Shown: positions 50,901 to 64,000 of the stretch, in pieces | Layout of the letters: every line of letters begins with the position of its first letter | Numbering within the stretch: position 1 is the stretch's first letter | From: Glandiceps talaboti | Taxonomy: Eukaryota; Hemichordata; Enteropneusta; Spengelidae | Assembly: GCF_964340395.1 (NCBI RefSeq) | Contig: NC_135559.1 | Location: 12,823,259 to 12,887,258 of the forward strand | Direction: 5' to 3' | Length of the DNA: 64,000 nucleotides | The notes under the pieces: generated by a model | What the model was told of the DNA's origin: nothing | The model's input: only the letters and a program-made list of their open reading frames with translations | Databases searched by the model: none | Translations under genes and position numbers: made by a program

Positions 50901-53900
50901 GTAGGTATTATGCAAATATTATTCAAATGATATGCAAATTTCGTACTTGTCCTAATTCATGGTAGCCTACATCAGTCATAATATAATATAGTCTCGAAAG
51001 ATACGAGGCGGGACGACACGACGCATCTTTTCAATTTGACACTGGATGCTGACCACTTTCAACTCGATAGGTAGTGGCGAGGTGTAACTATTCCAAAACA
51101 AAAATGTGTATTAGATCAAATAAAACCATTCCGAATCAACAATTTAATAAACAATTTTATGAAGTTTTTAAATATTTTACATTGTCATAGAATTCTTTGT
51201 TCCTTTGTTAGATTATTATTAACTTTGATGACGTAACGGCATCCGTTGTTAACTTTTGTATATAAATTATAAATAATGCAATTCACGTTAAAACATGTCA
51301 ATCTCGGCCCAAGCTTTTATATCTAGTATTGAATGCCTACGCTGAAACATGTCAATCGCGGCCCCAGGGTACTACATTCTTAGCGAAACTTTGCTTTGTA
51401 ACGACGCGTGACTCTGCGTGTCTGGAGTCAACAGCACAAAGCGAAGTATTAGCGAAAATTCTTGAAGTTTGAAAAGGATCGGAGAACACTGACTGTATGG
51501 GTTTATTAGATTCCGACAGTTCTATAACATGAACTACATGTTGTGTTCGGTTGCGTTTTGATTCACAAACAACAACAACAACAACTTGTATAAATATGTA
51601 TACAGGTACCGACGAGCGTCAAATTTTTTCAACGTCGCAGTGCTTTTACAGCATACATACCTAAGCAAGTTATATACGCCATGTCTAACATGCAAATATT
51701 CTTACGAACACATGTTGGCAAGGTGGTTTTTCGCTTTGACCAGAAAATATTCTCTTTAACACAAAATATACAGAGTTTTTTTGTTCCTCTCCTATGAATC
51801 GAATTCTTGTGTGTTATATTATGTATGTGCATTCTATCGTAGTTGACCACCTAAATGCGTCAAAGACATGGCATTGTAGGTGATGACAACACGATACTCG
51901 TATTTAATGGCCATTATAGTTGTTTGTTGACACCAAAAATAGAACATCGAAAGACCGGTGCGTTTATTTAAAAAAGAAAGACACAATGATCGTATTGTTA
52001 TGCACCAATTCAAGCTACGCCAGTTATTTGGTCAGAAGTTCTACCCCCGGGGCTACAATTCTTAACTTTGGCTTACTTATCCATAGATACATGTAACGTT
52101 TTGTATTTTAAATTCCGAAATACTTGTTGTATACAAGTATTTTCGACTATTTTTTTTATAACACAAAATGTTCACGTTTGATGTTTGATCAACAAATTGA
52201 CAAAAACGTGTTGCAAACAAACTTTGATGACGTTGGAAACTTTGCAAGGATACAAAAAAACGATAAACTGAATTGTGTACACAGTGTTCTGGAAAACTAT
52301 CACTGGTGATAGTTCTGTCTTTAAATACACCACTATCATACGTTTGTTTGTTTGTAAAATAAACCTTGCGTCCCATCAAAAGGGGAAGTCCCTAATGTGT
52401 GTACTTTTTTTTAATCACATATATCGTTACTGTACTGGCATTGGCAAATATTTGTTCATGTATACAGGGAGAAGTGAAACGTGGACTAGATTTTGGAAAA
52501 TTTCATCTATTTTGGTGTTTTGTCGAACAAATGCCGACGTTTGGATATCAAACATGAAAACTCCGTTGATGTTACCATGATATATCGAACAACAGTTTCG
52601 ATCGTATTTGACCATTTGATATTTTTGAGCTGCCAAATGTACTAGTTTTAAGAAGTAAAGGTGAACCAACTTATCCTGACAACGTAATTTACGTTAGTTC
52701 AAGTTTCAAGTACTGTAAATAGTGTATAGATATTACATGTCTTCATTATTCAAGTTTCAAGTGTCAAAGGAAAGTCGGTCAAGTCTCGCGTATCGCGAGA
52801 TAAAAGAATGTAGTTCACATACGATAGTGCACCCTTGTTGTTGGGTATGCATGTCATTGTATCAAGTCAAGTGCATGTCCGAACCAGAATTGATCGATAT
52901 TTATGTAGGTTCAAGTTTCAAGTGTCATATTCTTCAAATTAGCTGTATAAACTTGACGACTTCACTACTGTTACCCTTCGCATGGAAGTAGAAGTACATG
53001 ACGTGCTGCAACTAACTTTCATGCCATACGTCAAAACTTGCTTTGTTTGGTTGTCTGAGCTTAGTAGTAGCGCAGGTGGTTCATTTTATACAATTGAAAG
53101 ATTGCACCTAATTAAAATGCGTAATGAAACTGTAATTAGCGATAATGGCTGAAATTCATAGCCAGAGGAGGCCACTTTGTTTTACCCGGAAGGGCAAAAC
53201 TGCATCACAATTTGCATGACAATAGCACTAACACAGAAAGGGCACGCTGAAAAGACAAAACACGTTCAGTAGGTGATTTGCATAACACAGTAATAAATGT
53301 ACACGTGATCACCATTAAATGAACATACTAGTAGCTACCAAGTTTAATTCATGCCTGATTCTTTACACTGATGGTTAGCTTGTGTTTGTCACGTGACATT
53401 TTATCAATTGGGTAGTATTGAGTAGAGAATCCTGGCACTGCAAATTCACATTTCGTTTTTTGTCATCAAAAGAAGAAGTTTTTCCGCCTAACTTTCAATT
53501 TGGTATCTCTCCCGCATATATCTCTTCCACTCTTTCTTTCAAATAACTAAACCATTTTCATTGTCTCAAACCCCCGCTGGCGTTTAACACAATGCGACTC
53601 CCACAGCCCCCACATCAAATGAAATAGACACAATTATAACTACGGGTGTTTATTTACTGTGAATATTCGAACATCTTCAATCACTGCCCCCTATAATAAG
53701 AACGACACTACTTTAATAACCGTAATGATTAATCAGAAATTAATTACTTTTGATTTTCTTCTGTTGCCCGATTGACACACATTGGTGTAACGTTACCAGC
53801 TAGTTTATACAACTTAACAGCGGAACGATTCGAGTGTGTAGTCGGACATCCAGGCATCGCGTCCTCATTACCTTCAATTCTGTACCCGGAACAATTATCT

Positions 53901-56900
53901 TCCTCGAGTCAATGAACTATTGATTTTTTTTTCACTATCTTTTACTAACAATCTCTGAGCTCAGGCAAATCATAACATTGGTACCACATTCAAGTTACTC
54001 AAAGTTTTGATAGGTGCATTCAATTGCATTGTTTTGATAACTATTGAAAATCTGTGAGGGGGAATTGTTGTGAATACAACAAAAAGGGGTACATCTATTG
54101 GTTTACATTTGACCATGCAAGCATCGTTTAGACCGAACATTCTTTTCTAAATTCCTTTGTGGAGTTCAGTAAATTGCGTAGGAGTGCTGTGGTGGGCTGA
54201 CCAAGAATTTTAAGAGGCAATCCTCGGCCTCGGCAAAATTCCTTTCACTTTTTGTTTTGCATTACCCAACCCACATATTTCTACACGCCGTGCACCCTAA
54301 AAGCGAATTAATACTCATTTTTTCGGACTTGTATAACTTTTTTCTGCTTTGGAAGATCATCCGCAAAGTTTATACATCTACAAAAAAAAGTCTGTGAAAG
54401 AAATGTGTTATTTATAATAAACAGAAATAGTCTGGAATCTATGCGGAGTTTTGAATTCGTTATTCCCCCAAGAGGGATGGGAAATCAAATTTCAAAATCT
54501 CCAATTGCCCGGATTTTCGGCTAAAAAGGGAATGACAAAAGAGCGATTTTCGCAGACTACATAGAACGAAAAAAAATGTCACGATCTTTACCACGTCGCA
54601 TTTTTTAATTGTTAAGATCTGGACTTCCCCCACTCGACAGTCGAGGACCGTGTTCGTAGTCACACAGAAGTAGGGTGGACGTGCTGCTATTCGTGTTTAT
54701 GTGTGTACATTGTACTAGGTGTTGGTATAATCTATTCTACCATCATATATTTGTGGCATCAATTTACACCAACCACTGTTTGCAGAGTACCACTATCGTC
54801 AGGGTCAATAAGATAAAGAGTTGTAGTTGCTATGGCGATTCAAACTTGGCGCATGATCTATCCAGACTACACGCAGACCTTAAAAATTGTATAAGTGTTT
54901 GAAATAGGCGAAGAAGAGCGGTTATAGTATTGTTAGCTGCAATGCGACTCAATGCAGTGTCGAAGACCATATAAATTTGACTTTGAGTACAATAACTAAT
55001 ATATGTGTGTGTGTCTATGTCCAAAACCCACTAGACAATTTGTCTTCTATACATCGAGTCAGAATTTGAATTTCAACGTTCTGAAACAAAATGTTCTCCA
55101 AATAAAGGTAACCATTTTCACCCTATCTTTGTGGGTGTCGAATTCATCATATTCACTAAGCGTTTTATGATCTACTGAGATTTGACCCAGTTTTTCGTAC
55201 TTTAAATGCTTTATTATGGTACAACTGTTAAAATATGGGCACGCTATTCTTCAAATGCCGAGACTTATAGACCACTCGAAGTGCCATTTTTACAAGCACT
55301 ATAAAATACACCAATGTCGCCCAACAGACTATAGAACATATTCAAATCTGTGAGAGGATATAAACCTCCTCGTGTGTCACAATTATCTTGTCCAGTCACA
55401 AAGTTTTCCGAAAGCGTGTTGGTGTAGACGTTTTACAACAAATTATTGACTTGCTGTCTATGATTAATACGGTTAGCCGTCGGGTGTAGATCAAATGTCA
55501 AGCCAAGAACACACGTACATAGCCCTCAACCAACACAGGTAGTACCGCTGGTATTATCCACTCTTTTATGAGGCAAACAAGAGGTGAAATAGCGATCCAG
55601 CCCATTGGGTCAGGAAGCAGCCATACCTTACAAAGATCTCGTGACATGTCACACCAATTGTGGACATACCAGTCAAAGAATGTGAGTTTCTAAAGTGACT
55701 CCATCACCAGATTTCACTGACAAAGACTGACTGACTGGCATGAACAGTCTTACTTGTTTACATTGATGACGTAACAGAGTTTTCTAAACTATCAGTCGGA
55801 GAGAGATCGTGATCATCACACTTTTCAGATTTAACTTTTGTTGCACATTGAGAGTATTCTCGTAAAGTGATGAGTCTAAAATTATGATTTGGCAAACTTT
55901 CAGAAACGACGGGTCGGCCATGAGCTCATCGTACAATAACAGACGGTGGAATTTACACTATTATGCTGGACAGATCGAACAAAATGTACGATCCAAAATG
56001 ACAAAATTATTGTTTTCAATCATGTGTCTACGAAACGATGATATTGTGTACCGGTCTTTGCTAGTATTCAATATTGTGGAACGCCTGCGTCTCATCATTA
56101 CCGTACCATACGACACCGCCCTTCCCACCTCCATGGACACCGTAATTCTAAACAGAAACGTTGGGGGGGGGGGGGGCAAGAAGATGTGTTTAATTTTTTT
56201 AGAAATTTCCTGAAAATGGTATATACAAATTAATAGAATTCACCCCCTCGACAGAATTAGGAATTTCTCTGGCTCACTCACGTTTTGCCAGAATAACATG
56301 AATATGAAAGTTAAAATACCAATGACGACCCATGACAATAATGATTTAGTATGCATTGTACGTGATGCCTTGAATGCCTGCACCCAGTGGTCCATCCTTT
56401 TGTCTGTATTTCTAAAGAATTAACGAAACAAAACAAAAACTGAACAAAAGCCGCATTCAAGTTATACGGGATGATTTATCGATGAAAGAAGCCTGTGGAT
56501 ATGGTTAAAATTGATCCAACTTTTAATGATCATTGTATTAGTCCGTCTGGACAAAGCAGACAACCTAATCCCATCATATTCATATTTAAGACGTTTTCCA
56601 AAATCTTGAGAACCGAGAATAATACGACTAAGAACACTTTACAATTATTGGAGGTCGTTCATCCTCATGTGTCGCCCTCAAACTATGGAACTCTTTTGCC
56701 ACTTGACATTCGCCAAGCCTCCAGCCTGGATTGTTTCAAAACAAAACTGAAGACTTATTTGTTCACCAAAGCATATGGTGTGCTTTAGCCATTCAGTGCT
56801 ACTAAACAGAACATTGCTCTGGAAATCGGCGCTATATAAATTTGATTGATTGATTGGTCAAGAAAGAAAACACATCTACGCAGCTACTGTGGATGCGCCG

Positions 56901-58648
56901 CACGAAATTTGAGATTTCTTTTACACACGAGCAACAGGTGGTTGTTTTGGCAAAATTACAGAAAGGAAGCCCGCGTGTTTGAAGTACGTGTAAGGATAGG
57001 CGAGATTACAAACTTAGAACGTGAATACTTTCACGAGACTACAAAAAAGGGGATAAACACTACAACTTTTGTTCAGGGTTGAAATCTGAGAGTAGAACCT
57101 GAGATGTGACCCATTGTGTCAGTTGTGTGCAGGGGGGTAACTTTTATATGACACCGACAGATGAAATAATGCGACAGCGCTTTTCATCCATGTTGAAACT
57201 GAAATACACTTATCAAAGAGAGCGTGATTTTCTAAAACATGGCAAACATACAGAAAAAGGGGTTAGAATTCCCAGTTCGGAGAAGGCGGGCTCGGAAACA
57301 AAACGTCATTATGCTGCCGTGACATTCCTAACACCGTACCGGAGAAAATCCAGAGTTTTATTTGCAAGGCACTTTCCCCTTACAAATCAAACAATGTGAT
57401 GGCAATTGGTGACAATTCACTGTGTGTACAGTACTTTGAAAAGGGACCAAATGGTTTGCTTTATTGCCGTTTGCCACAAGCACCTAGGGCAAGTAGGTAA
57501 ATGGAGTTTTCTAGATCTTATGCAAAATTTGCCTCACAGCTCTACGACACGTCGATACACACAGTAATCAAAGACGACTTACGTAGAAGTTGAAACTTTA
57601 GTTTACAACAGGGTTGCGATGGTGTATGCGACTGTTGTACAACAACGGCGAAGTTAAAAATACACAGTTATTCCAAATATTTAACTAAACTCTCTCTCTC
57701 TATTTGTCAGTTTACCACTTTGGGTTTTAATTAAGACAAGATAGTGATCTGACGTTTGATCTATTGAAGATGTTCAAGAGGGTGATAAGTTGCCAGGTCG
57801 TGGTTAGAATTGTTAGAAGGCTCTCCGTTGTTGCTACAGAGGCGAAATAATAATTAAAAATCTGGAGTGAACAAACCAGCACGTCACGTCAATACAACAC
57901 GCTGTAGGCGAGTTAATCCTTTTCAGTTCGATAATATGCTCTGCTTTCAGAACAGATTCCTGTGTGTAAGCTGCATTGTTTTTACTGACTCGAAAACAAT
58001 AAGTACTTTTATAGTCGAAGGCGCTAGGCATGCTAAACGTTCTTGTGGTTCGATCATGCTTTATTTGTGTGGTATGTCGGGAGGACAAAACAAAACCCCG
58101 CAAAGTTGGTACCGATCGTTCGCTGCATTTCATCTGTGTTGAAATACCAGTTGTGAGTAACTGAACTAGGTTCATGCATTCTTGTGGTTGTTTGCCGAAC
58201 CGCGGTAGAATTGCAGCAAAGAATGACATACCAGCGCCGACGACAGGTTGGGATATCGTATAGCATTTACTGTCACTCGTTACACACGCGATAACTTTTC
58301 ACACACTAGCTCTCGATGACACGATATGCAATCTACGTCAAACCAAAAATATATATAGGACTTTAAAAACAACCTACCCGTTCTTTCCTGCTTGATGTAT
58401 TTATCTGCCACTGTTAATTTACACTTTGGCATTTTTCTCCCCGTTGACTTCACATGGCCTACCATGCGTCTAACCATAGTCGCCACTTTCTGTAGATCGG
58501 GCTCGCGGCTCTGCAACTGACTTCCGAGGTGCTGCGTGTAAAATTCCATCCCCTCACGCCGAGGACTACTAACGTTATTTGGTGACTCTTTAGTCCCGGT
58601 TCTCATCCATTTCTGGAAGATATTTTCTCTTCTCTCGTAATCCTGCAT
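47903..58648 (-). CDS. PTB/PID-domain adaptor protein (GULP/LDLRAP1-like fold), complete, three coding exons
   Basis: Exons 58648-58378, 48828-48565 and 48192-47903 join in phase 1 at both junctions (ACGG|GTAGGT, CTCCAG|ACACTGG; CAAG|GTGTGT, TTACAG|GACACTCG), 274 aa. Residues about 33-155 read as a phosphotyrosine-binding fold: EGMEFYTQHLGS (strand with the LGS turn), KVATMVRRMVGHVKSTGRKMPKCKLTV, VQYCASDVVSPKIFVFIA and a C-terminal helix AEALTVAFAKSFKQAYRDWE. Spacing agrees residue for residue with LDLRAP1 (ISYCTAD...KVFAYIA) and is also close to GULP/CED-6. Such domains bind NPxY tails of receptors. After a charged stretch (KLREQVERQ) comes a Ser/Pro-rich segment (SRSPSSSGSSTPPSPTSPTE), probably phosphorylated, and an acidic tail ending DPDEDWSQYSY. 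No clathrin box or leucine zipper is seen, so I do not assign an orthologue; FAM43 and PID1 are more distant alternatives. The first intron is about 9.5 kb. Confidence 0.85.
48829..58377 (-). other. Intron 1 of the PTB adaptor gene, about 9.5 kb
   Basis: No exon is recognised inside on either strand. The contents are AT-rich unique sequence, a short repeated CAAGTTTCAAGT motif near 52700-52925, a G-tract at 56163-56176, and a decayed LINE 3' end at about 56660-56856. It is comparatively poor in microsatellites. Confidence 0.6.
56640..56857 (+). pseudogene. Decayed 3' end of a LINE (non-LTR retrotransposon) with TTGA-type tail
   Basis: The segment reads, across one frameshift near 56695, as the C-terminal end of a LINE reverse-transcriptase protein (KLWNS...LPLDIRQASSLDCFKTKL...YLF, then stop). 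It is followed by a 3' terminus GGCGCTATATAAATTTGATT and repeated GATT units ending near 56857. Such short tandem tails are usual for CR1/L2/RTE-like elements. 5'-truncated, no catalytic domain, not functional. Confidence 0.72.
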
Positions 58649-58860
58649 CTTTGGTTTGAAATATTCGAAGAGCGATCGGCGTACGGTGTGTGCTAGTGTA
58701 TCTCCAGTAGACTCTGCCGGTGTGTGTGGGAGGGGTCATACTGTAAACTCAAGCGTCGAAACTTCAATGACGTAATTTGCATATGTTAAATACTACCGCC
58801 AAAATAGGTGACTAATTTGCATATGAGTTTGATACTTCGTAAGTTTACACCACTTAGAGT
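58649..58860 (-). promoter_or_regulatory. Putative promoter/5'UTR of the PTB adaptor gene
   Basis: Upstream of the start codon, TAATTTGCATATG occurs twice (58773 and 58813, a 40-bp spaced direct repeat of an octamer-type site). The first copy overlaps a CRE-like TGACGTAA (58768-58775). The frame of the protein stays open for 31 codons upstream of the ATG without another ATG, up to a TGA near 58736-58738. Confidence 0.4.
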
Positions 58861-61790
58861 TGACGACACTCGGTATGTTATCGTAAACAAATCTGGTAAT
58901 GGTTAGGTATTTTTTTCAGGGCCGTATATGTAATGTTTAACACGTCAAATGTTCTTATTTTCAGTGTTGTTTGTTGATACCTGACGCATTATTAAATTTT
59001 AGCTGGTGAAAAGTTGAAGGTCACCGTATGCGTAGACAAGTGCTGGTGGTCGAAGTACGCAGACAGGAGAGGCGAAGCTTAAAGTCCGGTATGCATACTC
59101 CGATTCCATCATCAGTCATTGGAAGAATCGCGAAGCTTATGACTGGTTTGTTTTCGGGGAAAATCCTGGTTTAAATTGGCTCAAGTTCCTATACCCCCCC
59201 CGTCTATAAATCCCACTGAAGAACACATTATACCCCTTCCTCTGCAGTATACCCGTCCGTCTAAAATTTGCTACGGAATTCTGGCAGCATTAGGAAAAAA
59301 AACCAGCATTTACCAAATATGTATTAACACATATTCGAAGTACTTTCTAGGGCTACCGAGTTTCCATCTCCCAAAATAAAAAAAAACACGTCATTTCATT
59401 TTACAGCAAAATGAAGTTAAGTGTTAACCTTCACAGCTCAGACCCGTCAAACGCAACTAAAGAATGTAAACTATGCAGCACTCAAACTATAGCAGCGTTT
59501 ACTACAGCGTGGAATTTTTTTCATTTCCGATTTAAATGTACCTGTAAATCTTTTTAGCGTTTACTTTATCCGTTGTTATTGGGGAAAAAAGGTCAACAGT
59601 TTTGAGTAAGGCACTAATACCATGACCAGATGTCTCAAATAAATGCTATGCCACTTTTACAGTGTGACGTAATGGAACATGGAACTGCATGACTAGGAGA
59701 TTTGGCTGATAAGCTAAATCTTATATGGATGACGTCACCACTGCCAGGGATTTTCATTTGTCAATGTTTTGATGTTTTTTTAGTCAGTCGACGACGGTTT
59801 CCAAGTTAGTCATGAGACAATGAATAATTAGGGAGTAACTCTTATAGTACGGTAAACAATGGGAGTAACAATAGTGAATTCACATCCTGACATTGCTAAT
59901 TTGAAATGCTGTTAATTAGGTTCCCTGACGTAACTTTAATTAGATTGATGTCACTCAGTAACTTAATATTGGAGTGACGCTTGGGTACCAAAATAACTAC
60001 AAATTGTTAAAAAACGTGTGAAGTAGGAACAAGTGGGTGTGAATGTTTTTTTTTTATCGTTTGCCAAAATTGAATCCATAGTGTCCTTCGATACTGAAAA
60101 TACTGAAACATCCGTTTTTCCTCAAAATAGGAAACGTGCTATCACTGTAACAGCGTAGGTCTGACCCAAAAGTCATTCATTATTTCATATATTTGCTTTC
60201 TTTGACTTTAGCCTGAAAATGCAGAAGTTATTTTAACACTTGAAAGATAAATTTGAAAAAATAAATAAACAAATAAAAGATAATGAAAAAAATTGTAAAA
60301 AAAATTTAAAATGTCAATATTAAATGTGAAGGGATTAGTTAGTAGGTGAACTCATAAAAAAACGCAGCACACCTATTGTGTTGTAGAATAGGTTTTTGAA
60401 TGGCTTGCTGTACCGTATAATTTTCGTTCCTAATCTGGCCCACATCTGTACATAAATAACTCTGTGGTCATGGAAACATGATCCGATTCCAGTTCGACCT
60501 GGTTCTGTAATCATCATGGAAAGCGTGTACAAGAGTACCGCAGGTAAATAAAAGATAGCAAGTTGATCTTCAACTTGTAAGTACGTCTTTGTTTAACTTT
60601 ATTGGCGGTTTAAAAATAGGTTATCCTGCTTGCTATGTATGTCAAGAGGAAGGGTGTCATTCTTTTGGAGAATACAAATGGATATACATTCGTTTGGAAG
60701 TTGTGTTTTTTTTTGACGCAGTATAAAGTTCTTATCGTAATTCTGTGCGAGAACACATCGCTTTGTTACTAGTACGTCGATTTGTCACAGCTGTCTACCC
60801 TCATATGCAAACAATCGGCATTTATAGAATACCTTTGCCCAACAACGGTATTGAACTTGACTGCATTAAGCCAAAATTGTATCTATTCTTTGGGAAACAA
60901 TACGGCCACTGAATGAATGTGCACCCCGAAAACAAACAGGGGATCTGGCCTTCGGTGACGTCACTACAAAAATGACCCGACAGATGTTACCAAGACGCAG
61001 ACGACCAAACCAAATGGTGCCACGTTCACCGTGAAGCAAAAAAAAAGTTATATTTTGTGACGTCAACAATGGCCGTTTCATACAAATTACACACGAATTC
61101 TCGATGTGACACAGAAATGGATTGTTTTTCCCCAAATCGCCAATATATCACAATGATCTTCTAACATCAAAATAAACCAAGCTTTCCTATTTTGATGATG
61201 GCGATGCAATACATGTACAGGATTCTAATGTTTTGACATGTTTTTCTCAACTACCAGTGCTGCTACATCAATACATGCATCGTGTTTACTGTAAAATACA
61301 CATACACGCACTTGAGTCATTCAGTGATTCAACATATTGTATCTGAACTACATCCAGGACTTTACTCCAGGGTATATGCCCCCCTCCCCCATGGTCCTGA
61401 ACAGATCTGAAACAAAAATGTGGAAATAAAGTGTGGCTATATTATCATTTTAACTGTGGCAGATACATATTTTCACCATGTTGCACAACCACATATACAT
61501 GTGTAGACAAGTTTATCATTTGTGATCGATTTTTATCTAAGGTCAGAGGTCAGAGATTAATGTTATCGTCAAGTGACAATTTTATGTACTGATATTCATC
61601 ATTTTTGGAGAAGTTTCATCCATTTAATACTGTAGATAAGAAAAGATCAAACGGATAGTACATCGTGTATAGTTAATTGGGCAGGCTGGTTATTCATTTA
61701 TTTTCGGTATCTGGATATTCAAATTTTTAGGAAAAATAATATCCTAAAAGTTTAACTTTATGACCAGTTGCGAAGTACAAGATTTTGTCT
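58861..61790. other. Gene-poor upstream DNA
   Basis: Read on both strands without finding a coding exon, RNA gene or clear transposon. A 65-codon minus-strand open stretch at 60335-60532 and an 89-codon one at 60866-61135 have no recognisable domain or splice context. Confidence 0.5.
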
Positions 61791-61796
61791 CTAAAA

Positions 61797-63580
<1,784 letters not shown>

Positions 63581-64000
63581 TTCTCATACAATACAGGAAG
63601 ATGGAAAAGTAGAAAAATGAGAGGGCAAATAGTGGAGGGGGAGGGGGAGTTAACTTGCTGCTCAGTCAACAATGAATTATTTCAAATCTTTGTCACTATC
63701 ACAATACACACCACTACCATAACCTGGCCTAGCCTTTAATACTTATGCTATGATTCAGAAGATAATACCGTTTACGCTTCGTCTGACGTAGAGCCGTTCG
63801 AAGTACACACTGGCAACAACAGACTGATGTTACTGTGACGAAGCACAAACAACCAGATATCACGGTGAGGCCAAGGTAGCTCGTGACGTTTACGTATAGA
63901 AGGGAAGGGTAGCGTCAATAAAGGGATCGTCTTGCCGGAAATTTGATTTTTGGTTTCGGCAACAAAAGGCGAATAAATGTGATACCCTCAATCTGAACTG
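63581..64000. other. Right-edge sequence, nothing identified
   Basis: Becomes somewhat richer in CG after 63775 and contains two AATAAA-like hexamers (63919 and 63973), which could belong to a gene beyond the window. No exon can be supported. Confidence 0.4.

Noticed and set aside
55884-57399. Open frames of 78-109 codons in PTB intron 1
   Set aside because: No recognisable domain or splice context except the LINE 3' remnant at 56640-56857, which is annotated separately.

Overview
The window is eukaryotic genomic DNA, best read as an invertebrate metazoan. It shows small exons with GT-AG introns, AT-rich CpG-poor introns and intergenic DNA, CpG-richer promoter patches, many tetranucleotide and dinucleotide microsatellites, and a dense load of short foldback and inverted-repeat DNA elements. 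The encoded uL2/RPL8 and DDX3 proteins are very close to vertebrate ones but clearly not vertebrate. A non-vertebrate deuterostome (hemichordate- or amphioxus-like) or a lophotrochozoan would fit. I cannot name the species from sequence alone.

Four gene models are supported. (1) At 11298-11354 on the minus strand is a first coding exon, MASQNTMCSLDDIDLSSLR plus a consensus donor, matching the N-terminus of the Misshapen/MAP4K4-TNIK-MINK1 kinases. Its CpG-rich promoter lies at about 11.4-11.8 kb, and the rest of the gene would lie left of the window, making 1-11.3 kb intron 1. (2) RPL8 (uL2) is complete on the minus strand: six coding exons between 20047 and 15277 plus a 5'-TOP noncoding exon ending at 20411, 256 aa. 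(3) A DDX3/PL10-type DEAD-box helicase is complete on the plus strand: 17 coding exons, 24362-38961, 730 aa, head-to-head with RPL8. It has a 24-nt microexon and an additional unannotated-looking 51-nt frame-preserving cassette exon. (4) A PTB/PID-domain adaptor of 274 aa is complete on the minus strand: three coding exons, 58648-47903, with a 9.5-kb first intron.

Layout: 1-11.3 kb, repeat-rich kinase intron; 11.4-11.8 kb, promoter; 11.9-15.2 kb, intergenic with three inverted-repeat elements; 15.2-20.4 kb, RPL8; 20.4-24.4 kb, divergent intergenic region with a 318-bp trinucleotide tract and a 222-bp foldback element with a perfect 9-bp target duplication; 24.4-39.0 kb, DDX3; 39-47 kb, DDX3 3'UTR/intergenic with Pumilio-type sites, YY1-like triplets and a POU/CCAAT tandem array; 47.9-58.6 kb, PTB adaptor; 58.6-64 kb, its promoter and gene-poor DNA with very long tetranucleotide tracts.

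The genes are functionally unrelated (signalling kinase, ribosomal protein, translation-linked helicase, adaptor). RPL8 and DDX3 both act in translation and are divergently arranged about 4 kb apart. I found no multi-gene system. The most notable observations are the candidate DDX3 cassette exon, the tandemly amplified DDX3 splice-donor segment, the several MITE-like families with paired copies inside the window, and the tandem POU/CCAAT motif array that shares a 15-mer with the kinase promoter.
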